Source of the DNA: CAZKBP01 sp964551015
Lineage (GTDB): Bacteria; Bacteroidota; Bacteroidia; Cytophagales; Microscillaceae
NCBI GenBank assembly: GCA_964551015.1
Contig: CAZKBP010000001.1
Span: 310,001 to 374,000 of the forward strand
DNA: 64,000 nucleotides
Reading direction: 5' to 3'
The notes beneath the pieces were generated by a model. The model saw only the letters and a program-made list of their open reading frames with translations, had not been told where the DNA came from and did no database searches. The stretch's first letter is position 1. Each line of letters opens with the position of its first letter. A program made the translations under genes and the position numbers. Shown here in pieces: positions 44,385 through 52,744 of the stretch.

Positions 44385-46040
44385 TTACAAATTATACAAC
44401 TTCTCGTAATACTCCTCCGCCATCCGACCCGACTCGAAAGCAGGTACGACACCCCGCATACTCGCTTTGACGATTTCCAACCATTTGCCAGACTTATCAT
44501 AGTAGGCAGGTAAGATTTCATCTTCTAAGATTTCGTAAAGGCGTTGGCATTCACGCTGGTCTTGCTCGTCTTCGGGCAGGGATGAATCAGCAGAGTCGAT
44601 GATAAAACCGTTTTGGCCGTGCTCCAAAAACTCACAAACCCAGCCGTCAAAGATAGAAAAATTCAAAGCCCCATTCATAGCGGCGGTCATGCCACTCGTG
44701 CCAGAGGCTTCACGGGTGCGCCGGGGGGTGTTGAGCCACACATCCGCCCCGTACTTGAGTAGTCGGGAAAGCTCCAGTTCGTAGCCCGTCAGTACGGCAC
44801 AGTTAGGAATAGATTGGGTGTAATTGACCAAGTGATTAAAGGTGCTGATTGCGTAATCATCCATGGGGTAAGGCTTCCCCGCCCAGATCATTTGGATTTT
44901 CTTGTCCTTCCGCTTAATCAGTTTTTGGAAACGCTCCAAATCTCTTAGCATGAGATCGGCTCGCTTGTAGGCGGCAAAGCGACGCGCCCAGACGATGGTA
45001 AGTACATTGGGGTCAAGCCATTTTCCGGATTGGTTGGCTACTTCCTTGAAAAGCATTTGCTTCATCTCTTTTTTACGACGTACCAGAGAACGGTCTTTGT
45101 CCTTTTCCAAATGCTTACGGAGTTCAGGGTCAGCCCAGTAGGTATAATTTTGGGCATTGGTAATGTGGGTGATTTCCGAAATTCCTTCTTGGTCGCTCCA
45201 CATGGCGCGGGCAACTTGACCGTGTAATTTGGAGACACCATTGGCTATTTTGGCGTAGCGCAAGGCCGTCACGGTGTAGTTGAGAGAAGCTTGGTAATGG
45301 GTTATTTCCTCGATTTTCTCTTGGTTTATTTTTTTCTTGAAAAAACCCATTTCGTTCAAAAAAGGTGCATATTGTTCTTCATTCCCAGCTTTCTCGGGGG
45401 TATGGGTGGTAAAAACGACTTTCTCCTTGACTTTTTCCCGTGAACCCAATTTATCCTCCAAGTAAAAAACTAAGGGAAGGGCGTGGCCCTCGTTCATATG
45501 GTAAATATCAGCTCCGCTCAGGTGCTCAATGAGTTTGGCTCCACCAATCCCCAGTACAATACTTTGCGCCACACGAGTTGCAGCATTATTGTCATAAAGG
45601 CGGTGCGTGATGGTCTGCGAGAGGTGATCATTCTCGGGAATATCCGTGCTGAGCAAATAAATAGGAGCCGTGTTGAATAGCTTGGGAGGTAGGAAATAGA
45701 CTTTTACATAAACCTGTTGGTTGGCTTTGATGGTCACGGGAAAGAGTAGTCCTGTATCTTCCAAGAAGCTATAATATTTTTCGGTGAATTGCACGCGCAG
45801 GGTGCGGTCGCTGTTGCGAAGCTGGTCGTAATAGCCATATTTCCAGAGAATGCCCACGCCAATCAGGTTTTGCTTGAGTTCGTAAGCACTGCGCATGTGC
45901 GAACCCGCCAAAAAACCCAAGCCTCCCGAATAGATTTTGAGAGATTGGTCAATGGCATATTCCATGCAGAAATAGGCGACTTTTTTTTGATACTTTTGGT
46001 CGATTTGATAAGGATGTTTCCAGGTAATTTGCTTAGCCAT
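44385..46040 (-). CDS. Alpha-glucan phosphorylase homologue lacking the PLP lysine
   Basis: The chosen ATG at 46040 (MAKQITWKHPYQ) gives 551 residues; the frame continues 43 codons upstream without conserved sequence. It matches the short alpha-glucan family phosphorylases: GYYDQLRNSD, FTTHTPEKAGNEEQYAPF, TIVWARRFAAYKRADLMLRD and WLNTPRRTREASGTSGM. In catalytic phosphorylases the residue after that GM is the lysine that carries pyridoxal phosphate; here it is Thr452 (codon ACC, 44685-44687). The protein may therefore be a non-phosphorolytic glycosyltransferase or a regulatory homologue. A GH15 gene lies at the window end, but no glycogen synthase is adjacent. Confidence 0.88.
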   Translation of the reverse strand: MAKQITWKHPYQIDQKYQKKVAYFCMEYAIDQSLKIYSGGLGFLAGSHMRSAYELKQNLIGVGILWKYGYYDQLRNSDRTLRVQFTEKYYSFLEDTGLLFPVTIKANQQVYVKVYFLPPKLFNTAPIYLLSTDIPENDHLSQTITHRLYDNNAATRVAQSIVLGIGGAKLIEHLSGADIYHMNEGHALPLVFYLEDKLGSREKVKEKVVFTTHTPEKAGNEEQYAPFLNEMGFFKKKINQEKIEEITHYQASLNYTVTALRYAKIANGVSKLHGQVARAMWSDQEGISEITHITNAQNYTYWADPELRKHLEKDKDRSLVRRKKEMKQMLFKEVANQSGKWLDPNVLTIVWARRFAAYKRADLMLRDLERFQKLIKRKDKKIQMIWAGKPYPMDDYAISTFNHLVNYTQSIPNCAVLTGYELELSRLLKYGADVWLNTPRRTREASGTSGMTAAMNGALNFSIFDGWVCEFLEHGQNGFIIDSADSSLPEDEQDQRECQRLYEILEDEILPAYYDKSGKWLEIVKASMRGVVPAFESGRMAEEYYEKLYNL

Positions 46041-46123
46041 GAAGTTGGAGTCATTAGATTGAAACGGCTGGCAAGCTAAACGAAAATTTTCAAAAAGAAA
46101 ACAAAGAAAGTTGTGGAAAGTAG

Positions 46124-46169
46124 AAAAAAAGCCGAGTTTAGCTAAACCCATGCTTGGTGAAAGCACCAA
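46124..46169 (-). terminator. Terminator of the SpoIIE-type phosphatase gene
   Basis: On the minus strand TTGGTG/CACCAA (46154-46169) and GTTTAGCTAAAC (46136-46147) form two small stems, followed by seven T (complement of 46124-46130). It lies 26 bp after the stop codon. Confidence 0.55.
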
Positions 46170-46194
46170 CTACGAGTTAATCATAAACCAAACC

Positions 46195-47865
46195 TCACCC
46201 AAATCTCATCCCCAAGACCATAATGTCATCTACCTGTTGAGGGTAGCCAGCCTCCATCCATTGCTGAAGATGCCTTTCCAACTTATCTTTTTGCCAGCAC
46301 ATGGGTTGGTCGTGGATACTATGCAAAAGTTGCCGAAAGCGACGAATCAAGAACTTCCGTGCCTTGGGGCCACCAAACTGATCCGTATAGCCATCCGAAA
46401 AAAGATAAATGGTGGTAGGTTGGCTGATATCCAAGCGATGTTGCGTAAATGCTTCCTGATGAATTGGTTCTGCCCCTCCAATGGAGACACGATTTCCTTT
46501 GATAAAATGTAATTCTCCGTTTTGAACATAAACCAGAGGGCTTCTCGCTCCCGCATACTCCAAGGTCTGCTGGGCGTGATCAATCTTACAAATGGAGATA
46601 TCCATCCCTTCTCGGCCTTTGGTTTGATCTTGCTTGAGGGTATGTCGGATTCTTTGGTCAAGCTCTTCTAAGATTAGTTGAGGCTCGTGAATTTTGAGGT
46701 CGTGAATAATTTGGTTCAAAAGTGATTCTCCAATCATAGACATCAAGGCACCGGGCACTCCGTGTCCAGTACAGTCAGCCGCTGCTACGATAGATTGATG
46801 CTCCCCGGGCTTATGAAGTGGAGCGCACCAGTAAAAATCTCCACTCACGGTATCCTTAGGCTTGTATAATACAAAATGTTCGGGAGTAACTTGAGCCATT
46901 TCTTTGGCATCTGGCAAGATCGCCGATTGAATACGTTTGGCATAGCGAAGGCTCTCGTTGATCTTATTGTTCTGATTATTTAACGATTCATAAGCTTCAA
47001 TCAACTCCTGACTCTTGAGCGTGATGTTATTGTTGGCAGAGCGTAGTTTCTCATTGAAGATGAGGATTTGGTCGTGTTGCTCGCGGAGTTGGTCATTTTT
47101 ATATTGCAATACGGTCTTGGTTTTCATGAGCACATCGAGATTAGCTTCTATTTCCGCTTGTGTAACCTTCAGCTTCTCATTTTGCTCCCAGGCAATTTTT
47201 TCTTTGATGATCAAATCCATGCGATTATTTCTAAAAATCACAGACCACCAAGCGCAGACCAAAGCCATCATCAATACCCCACTAAAATGGAAGCTCAGCA
47301 CGAGGGAATTTACTTCGGAATAGCTGATAAAATAGACGCGCAAATGCTCCATGCCCATTTCCGTAAAGTAAAAAAACAAAGTATGATGCAATAACACCAG
47401 CACGGTGTAAGGAATCATGACTCGCCAATCCTGATAAATAATCAAGATCGCCATATTGGTAAAGAATACAAAATGAATTTCAGCCATCCCTTGCATTTGC
47501 CCGATAAACTGAAGGGTAAATAGTGAAAAAACCACGCTCACGAGCATTCTGCTTAAGTAGCTCGTTTTCAGGCGATAGCGAGCAATCACGTAAAGCAACA
47601 AGTTAAAAGAACCCAAGATGCAGGCTAAGGCCCAAGTATCAAAAATGGGCGCCATGAGCCAACCTAAAAGAAAAAAAAGACAGACAAAACGATCTACAAT
47701 TTTATCCGCTTGGGTTTGCACCTCTTGGAGGTAATGACTCCACTCGGTCGGATAGGCATTTAATTTTAAATCCAGTAACAGGATTTTCTGTATATTCAAT
47801 TTTAGGGCTTTCATACGGTCATAGGTTAATAAATCATATCTGGCTTCATAGGCCTCAATCATCAC
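46195..47865 (-). CDS. Membrane-bound SpoIIE/PP2C-type phosphatase
   Basis: The 556-residue protein has a six-to-seven segment transmembrane sensor (about 58-215), a coiled coil (220-300) and a C-terminal PP2C-SpoIIE phosphatase domain (about 320-556). Metal-binding motifs are VSGDFYW, AADCTGHGVPGALMS, FSDGYTDQFGG and VDDIMVLGMRF. Such proteins dephosphorylate anti-sigma-factor antagonists or other Ser/Thr targets in response to a membrane signal. The histidines in VLLHHTLFFYF of the membrane part are typical of this sensor type. No STAS or kinase gene is adjacent; the small SpoIIAA-like gene lies 33 kb away. Confidence 0.92.
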   Translation of the reverse strand: MMIEAYEARYDLLTYDRMKALKLNIQKILLLDLKLNAYPTEWSHYLQEVQTQADKIVDRFVCLFFLLGWLMAPIFDTWALACILGSFNLLLYVIARYRLKTSYLSRMLVSVVFSLFTLQFIGQMQGMAEIHFVFFTNMAILIIYQDWRVMIPYTVLVLLHHTLFFYFTEMGMEHLRVYFISYSEVNSLVLSFHFSGVLMMALVCAWWSVIFRNNRMDLIIKEKIAWEQNEKLKVTQAEIEANLDVLMKTKTVLQYKNDQLREQHDQILIFNEKLRSANNNITLKSQELIEAYESLNNQNNKINESLRYAKRIQSAILPDAKEMAQVTPEHFVLYKPKDTVSGDFYWCAPLHKPGEHQSIVAAADCTGHGVPGALMSMIGESLLNQIIHDLKIHEPQLILEELDQRIRHTLKQDQTKGREGMDISICKIDHAQQTLEYAGARSPLVYVQNGELHFIKGNRVSIGGAEPIHQEAFTQHRLDISQPTTIYLFSDGYTDQFGGPKARKFLIRRFRQLLHSIHDQPMCWQKDKLERHLQQWMEAGYPQQVDDIMVLGMRFG

Positions 47866-48340
47866 TTACCACGTACTAGGTGGATGTGATTGAGAGAGCC
47901 TGTGAATATGACGAACCGATGAAATTAAGACTGGATGCTTTGCTACGTACAGGATTGGATATAATCTTATTGTGCTTTCATAGGCGTTTTATGAAGCAGA
48001 GCTAAAAATGCAATAAGTGGAGTATTGTTTGAGTCGTGCCTTCCCTCTCGGGTCAGCTTGGTTTAAATAGACTATCTAAGGTGCAGGTTTAGAAGAATAT
48101 TATATTGATAGAATGGCTGTAAAGAATGTTTTTTCGCTGTCTATGAATATAACAAAATTTATTCAGTTTTAGTACCTTTTTAAGATTTTTTTTGGAAAAA
48201 GGCTCAAAAAAATAAAAATCATACATTTTTCTCAAACTATAGCGAGTTTTATGTCAGCTACTGGCTCAATGCTGACTGATTGGCGAGGCAGACACGCCCC
48301 ATTTTCTATAAAATTCTACAAATTCTACACTTTGTGATTT
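47866..48340. other. 475-bp intergenic region between phosphatase and deaminase genes
   Basis: AT-rich and without a credible gene. It holds several homopolymer T/A runs (48175-48225) and a weak inverted repeat GTCAGC/GCTGAC (48253-48276). No promoter meeting the full consensus was found for the phosphatase gene. It may contain unseen regulatory RNA. Confidence 0.5.
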
Positions 48341-48775
48341 TTACAATTCACCAATATCTTCGTTCCATAGTTTGGAATTTGCTTGGATAAAATTACGCAT
48401 CATTTTTTTACAGGCTTCCAGATTTAGGTTAATTACTTCTACCCCATGTGATTCCATAAAGGATTGCGCGCCCTCGAAAGTTTCATTTTCGCCAACAATC
48501 ACTTTGGGGATTTTGAACTGGACAATCGTGCCCGCGCACATATAGCAAGGCATGAGGGTAGAATAAATCACCGTATCCCGATAGCTTCCTACACGTCCGG
48601 CCTTGAGGAGACAATCCATTTCGCCGTGTAAAATTGGGTTTTGCTTCTGCACCCGCTGGTTATGGCCCTGCGCCAGCACTTGGTCGCCCCGAACTAAAAC
48701 CGAACCAATGGGAATGCCCCCTTCTTGCTGACTTTTGAGTGCCTGGTCGATAGCAAGCTGCATGAATTTGTCCAT
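48341..48775 (-). CDS. Cytosine deaminase, yeast FCY1-like type
   Basis: The 144-residue protein is a complete CDA-fold deaminase: HGE at 50-52 (zinc His50 and proton-shuttle Glu52) and PCYMC (Cys77 and Cys80) bind zinc. Features typical of yeast cytosine deaminase are present: GGIPIGSVL at the start, VGENETF in the middle and the C-terminal WNEDIGEL. This favours cytosine deamination to uracil in pyrimidine salvage over a guanine or tRNA-adenosine deaminase function. The TadA-type signature is absent. Cytoplasmic, monocistronic. Confidence 0.88.
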   Translation of the reverse strand: MDKFMQLAIDQALKSQQEGGIPIGSVLVRGDQVLAQGHNQRVQKQNPILHGEMDCLLKAGRVGSYRDTVIYSTLMPCYMCAGTIVQFKIPKVIVGENETFEGAQSFMESHGVEVINLNLEACKKMMRNFIQANSKLWNEDIGEL

Positions 48776-48914
48776 ACTTTAATTAGTTGTTGTTTATCTA
48801 ATGCGCGTTATTGGTTGAACTATTACGCCAATATCTCTCAGGTATTTTGCTTAAAAAAACGAAGACTCGGATGAACATCCACTTACACACTTTGTTGCTA
48901 AAAATAAAAAAACT

Positions 48915-49028
48915 ATGATGTCTTTCTTCCTAATTCCTATTCTCAAGAGAAATATTCGCAGAGCCATTTTAATCACTATTGCCATTTCTTTTGGCGTTTC
49001 GTACTCGATTTTTAAGAACCTACGGTAA
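48915..49028 (+). CDS. Small 37-residue membrane protein (putative)
   Basis: An open frame of 37 codons starts with ATG ATG at 48915-48920 and reads MMSFFLIPILKRNIRRAI, then a hydrophobic LITIAISFGVSYSIF segment and a basic end KNLR. It has a basic cluster before a single transmembrane-like stretch, the layout of many small membrane proteins. It lies in the gap between the deaminase and alaS, downstream of an AT-rich stretch. No family is recognised and the short length leaves coding status open. Confidence 0.4.
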   Translation: MMSFFLIPILKRNIRRAILITIAISFGVSYSIFKNLR

Positions 49029-49073
49029 GTGAGTGATTAGTAAGTGGCTATCAATGAGTAGTTTACAAGAAAA

Positions 49074-51725
49074 CTACTCATTGATAATCGTTTTGGCTTT
49101 TTCTAGCACTCGGTCTAAGCCACTGCTGTCTTTGCCGCCCGCCGTCGCGTAGAAAGCTTGTCCACCGCCACCGCCTTTGATTTCCTTAGCCAGTTCTTTG
49201 ACGATTTTACCCGCGTTGAGTTTTTTCTCCTCTACCAGATTATCTGAAATCATCACCGTAATTTGAGGCTTGCCCTTGATTTCAGAAGCCAGTACGGCAA
49301 ACAGATTGTCGGCCTTGGCTCTTAGATCAAAAGCGAGTTGCTTGAGGGCGTCAGCCGAAGGCACATTTACTCTTTGCGCAATGAGTTGAATGCCGTTTTG
49401 CGCTTCGGCTTTTTGGAGCAGTTCATCTTTCAAGCCTTGAATTTGTTGGTTTTCGAGTTGCTCAATCTCTTTGAGCAGGTCGTTTTTCTCTTTCAAAAGG
49501 CTTTCTACGGCTTTTTTAAGGTCTTTGGGCTGTTTGAGCATTTCTTTCAACTCGTTCATCAACTCGTACTGCTCTTCTACCAGAGCTTCTGCCTTTTCGG
49601 CGGTAATGGCCTCGATGCGGCGTACTCCCGCGGCCACTGAGCCTTCAGAAATGATTTTAAAGAAGCCAATCTGACCCGTGGCTTGCACGTGTGTGCCCCC
49701 GCAGAGTTCACGGGAGAAGTTTTCATCAAAGGTAATGACACGTACGTAGTCTCCGTACTTTTCTCCAAACAATCCCATGGCCTTAAGTTCATCCGTAGCT
49801 ACTTGGAAGGGGACATTGCGTCGCTCGTCTTTACGGATATTTTCTCGGATTTTTTGATTGACAATTTTCTCGATTTTTTGTAATTCTTCTGTCTCGATTT
49901 TGCCGTGGTGCGAAAAGTCAAAGCGCAGCACTTGGTCACTAACCAAAGAACCCTTTTGAGCCACGTGAGGGCCTAAGACTTTACGAAGAGCGGCGTGAAG
50001 CAGGTGTGTGGCCGTATGATTATTGGTAATCAACTGTCGGCGCTCGGTGTTGACCACGGCTTTAAATTCAGCTTCGGCCAGATTTTCCAATTTCAAAAAA
50101 TCATCCTTGGGCGTAAAATGGACGATCAAATCATTTTCTTTTTTAGTATCGATGATCGGAATCGTGAAGGCTTGCCCTTGACTCAGGAGCTCTAAGCGAC
50201 CGGTATCTCCGATTTGTCCGCCGCTTTCGGCGTAGAACGGTGTTTTGTCTAGGACAATTTGATATTGAGTCTTTTTCTTAAGGGTAATGGGGCGATAGCG
50301 GGCGATCTTGGAGGGTGTTTCCAGATAATCATAGCCCAAGAATTCAGTTTCTTCAAATTCGTTCACGACCGTCCAATCTCCGGTTTCTTTTTGGGCGTCA
50401 GCCTGAGAGCCTTGTTTTTGGACTTGCATGGCTTTTTCGAAGCCTTCTTCATCAATTTCTAGATCATTTTCACGGGCAACGAGAGCGGTCAAATCTTTGG
50501 GAAAACCAAATGTATCATAGAGTTTAAAAACGGTTTCGCCTTCAATTTGCTCTCCGGGCTTTTTTTGCTCGATGACTTCATCTAAGAGTTTCAGACCCGT
50601 ATCGAGCGTTCTGAGAAAAGAAACCTCTTCTTCGCGGATGGCATTCATCACAAAGTCCTGTTGCTCTTTGAGTTCGGGGAAGACATCGGCGAATTGCTCA
50701 GCCAACTGTGGGATCAAGCTATGGAAGAAAGGTTCTTTAAAATCCAAATACGTATAGCCATAACGCACCGCCCTTCGCAAAATACGACGAATCACGTAGC
50801 CCGCTTTGTTGTTGGAAGGCATTTGGCCGTCAGCGATGGCAAAGGCCACGGCGCGAATGTGATCCGAAATCACACGGATGGCAATATCGGTTTGGGGTTC
50901 TGCTCCGTAGGTTTTGCCCGCTTTCTGAGCAATAGATTGGATGATAGGCTGAAAAACATCGGTATCGTAATTAGAGTATTTCCCCTGAATCGCCATTGCC
51001 AAACGTTCGAAACCCATGCCCGTATCCACGTGCTTGGCGGGAAGTGGCTCCAAAGCTCCACTCGCTAGGCGATTGAATTGGATAAAAACGAGATTCCAAA
51101 TTTCAATTACCTGCGGATGATCTTGATTGACGAGATTTTTGCCGTCTTGCTCTTGTCTTTCCGCATCTGGGCGTAGGTCAATATGAATTTCACTACAAGG
51201 GCCACAGGGCCCTGTGTCGCCCATTTCCCAAAAATTATCTTCCTTAGAAGCGTAAATAATGCGCTCTTTGGGAATAACTTCTCGCCAAAGGTCAAAAGCC
51301 TCTTGGTCGGGCTCCAGACCGTCGCTTTTATCACCCTCAAAGACCGTTACGTACAAGCGATCTTCTGGCAGTTTGTAGACTTCGGTGAGCAGCTCCCAGG
51401 CCCAAAGGATGGCTTCTCGCTTAAAATAATCGCCAAAAGACCAATTGCCCAGCATCTCGAACATGGTGTGGTGGTAGGTATCCAAGCCTACTTCTTCGAG
51501 GTCGTTGTGCTTTCCCGAAACACGCAGGCACTTTTGGGTATCGGCCACGCGCGAGGAGGGGGCGGTTTTATTGCCTAAGAAATAGTCTTTAAACTGGTTC
51601 ATGCCCGCGTTGGTAAACATCAGGGTAGGGTCATTCTTGACCACCAGGGGAGCAGAAGGGACGATGAGATGCTCTTTGCCTTCGAAAAAATCTAAGAATT
51701 TTTGCCGTATTTCTTGCGCTTTCAT
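49074..51725 (-). CDS. alaS: Alanyl-tRNA synthetase
   Basis: The full-length 883-residue enzyme charges tRNA-Ala with alanine. The class II catalytic core (about 1-460) begins QEIRQKFLDFFEGKEH and includes FTNAGMNQFKDYFLG. The editing domain (about 560-720) shows the zinc sites HTATHLLHAALR and CGGTH, and the C-Ala domain (about 740-883) ends with a GGGGGQAFYATAGGKD glycine run typical of bacterial AlaRS. The start agrees with the family. It has an excellent promoter (51767-51797) and a short leader. It is the best-identified housekeeping anchor besides smc. Confidence 0.98.
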   Translation of the reverse strand: MKAQEIRQKFLDFFEGKEHLIVPSAPLVVKNDPTLMFTNAGMNQFKDYFLGNKTAPSSRVADTQKCLRVSGKHNDLEEVGLDTYHHTMFEMLGNWSFGDYFKREAILWAWELLTEVYKLPEDRLYVTVFEGDKSDGLEPDQEAFDLWREVIPKERIIYASKEDNFWEMGDTGPCGPCSEIHIDLRPDAERQEQDGKNLVNQDHPQVIEIWNLVFIQFNRLASGALEPLPAKHVDTGMGFERLAMAIQGKYSNYDTDVFQPIIQSIAQKAGKTYGAEPQTDIAIRVISDHIRAVAFAIADGQMPSNNKAGYVIRRILRRAVRYGYTYLDFKEPFFHSLIPQLAEQFADVFPELKEQQDFVMNAIREEEVSFLRTLDTGLKLLDEVIEQKKPGEQIEGETVFKLYDTFGFPKDLTALVARENDLEIDEEGFEKAMQVQKQGSQADAQKETGDWTVVNEFEETEFLGYDYLETPSKIARYRPITLKKKTQYQIVLDKTPFYAESGGQIGDTGRLELLSQGQAFTIPIIDTKKENDLIVHFTPKDDFLKLENLAEAEFKAVVNTERRQLITNNHTATHLLHAALRKVLGPHVAQKGSLVSDQVLRFDFSHHGKIETEELQKIEKIVNQKIRENIRKDERRNVPFQVATDELKAMGLFGEKYGDYVRVITFDENFSRELCGGTHVQATGQIGFFKIISEGSVAAGVRRIEAITAEKAEALVEEQYELMNELKEMLKQPKDLKKAVESLLKEKNDLLKEIEQLENQQIQGLKDELLQKAEAQNGIQLIAQRVNVPSADALKQLAFDLRAKADNLFAVLASEIKGKPQITVMISDNLVEEKKLNAGKIVKELAKEIKGGGGGQAFYATAGGKDSSGLDRVLEKAKTIINE

Positions 51726-51757
51726 GCGTTTGGAGGTGATAAACGTGCTTGATTAAA

Positions 51758-51797
51758 TACTTTTGGCAAAAGTACATAATCTTTGAGGGACAGACAA
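51758..51797 (-). promoter_or_regulatory. Promoter of alaS inside a perfect palindrome
   Basis: On the minus strand TTG (51795-51797), exactly 20 bp and TACTTTTG (51767-51774) form a complete Bacteroidota promoter about 40 bp before alaS. The -7 element is one half of the perfect inverted repeat TACTTTTGGCAAAAGTA (51758-51774); the other half is a plus-strand TAnnTTTG, without a matching -33. Confidence 0.75.
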
Positions 51798-51938
51798 TAT
51801 GGGATGGGCTTGGGGGAGTAGATCAAGTGTAGAAAGCTTTGCTTGCAAAGACCGTTTGTCTAGTCAAAGTAGGTTTATGTCGTATGGAGTGGATGGTGTC
51901 GTCAAATTTTACTTTTTTTGACAAAAACGAAATTTGAT

Positions 51939-52589
51939 ATGAAATCTATATTTTACCCATTTGTATTGAGCTGGTTATTGGTGAGTTGTACTTTTTCATC
52001 ATCCTCTTCCCAAGAAATCCAAAAAGAAAAACCCGAACCGAGACTCGTGGGCGGTCCTTGTGAAGGCTGTGAAGCGATCTTTGAATATGGACAACGCGCT
52101 CTAACCTCAGTAGATACCTTACCGGAATTCAACCAAGCGGACACTCAACTCAAAGTACAGGGGCAGGTCTGGCGAGCCGACGGGAAAACACCCGCCGAGG
52201 GCGTGATTTTATACATTTATCATACGAATCAGGAAGGGCTTTATCCGGCCAAAGCAGGAGCCACCGGCTGGGAAAAACGCCACGGCTCTCTCCGCGCTTG
52301 GCTCCAAACGGACGAGCAGGGAAGCTACACCTTTTACACCTCAAAACCCGCGCCTTATCCCAATCACCAAGAACCTGCCCATATCCACCTCACGATTTTG
52401 GAGCCGGATGGCAAGTATTATTACGCCAGCGATTTTCTCTTTGCTGGAGATTCCCTGCTAAAAGAAAAGGATAAAGACCCGAATATCGCCAGGGCTGGCT
52501 TGGGCGTGATGAACCTCCGCCAAAAAGATAAGCTCCTGCTAGGAAAGCGAGATATTATTTTGGGTGAGCATATTCCAGATTATGAGTAA
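51939..52589 (+). CDS. Intradiol dioxygenase-like lipoprotein
   Basis: The start at 51939 (MKSIFYPFVLSW) gives 216 residues; a TTG seven codons upstream is less likely. The lipobox LLVSC places the acylated cysteine near residue 17. The rest is the intradiol ring-cleavage dioxygenase fold: VLxIYHTNQEGLYP gives the first iron-ligand tyrosine, PAPYPNHQEPAHIHLTI the second tyrosine and the two histidines. All four non-haem Fe(III) ligands appear to be present. Surface-anchored members are widespread in Bacteroidota; the substrate is unknown and need not be catechol. Next to the LLM oxidoreductase gene, but 155 bp apart. Confidence 0.87.
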   Translation: MKSIFYPFVLSWLLVSCTFSSSSSQEIQKEKPEPRLVGGPCEGCEAIFEYGQRALTSVDTLPEFNQADTQLKVQGQVWRADGKTPAEGVILYIYHTNQEGLYPAKAGATGWEKRHGSLRAWLQTDEQGSYTFYTSKPAPYPNHQEPAHIHLTILEPDGKYYYASDFLFAGDSLLKEKDKDPNIARAGLGVMNLRQKDKLLLGKRDIILGEHIPDYE

Positions 52590-52744
52590 GGCTCTTTAAA
52601 GTGATGACATTTATTGCAACAACCGCCATAAGTCTGATCTGGGAAGTATCGCTTGTAAGAAGCAATATTATCGGAACTTGCAGGATACAATGATTTTCCA
52701 ATTTTCCCCTATCTTTACCTTCCTCAAATCCTCGTAAATGATCT

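Noticed and set aside
46041..46169. N-terminal extension of the phosphorylase homologue
   Set aside because: It covers the terminator of the upstream phosphatase gene and has no homologous sequence character.
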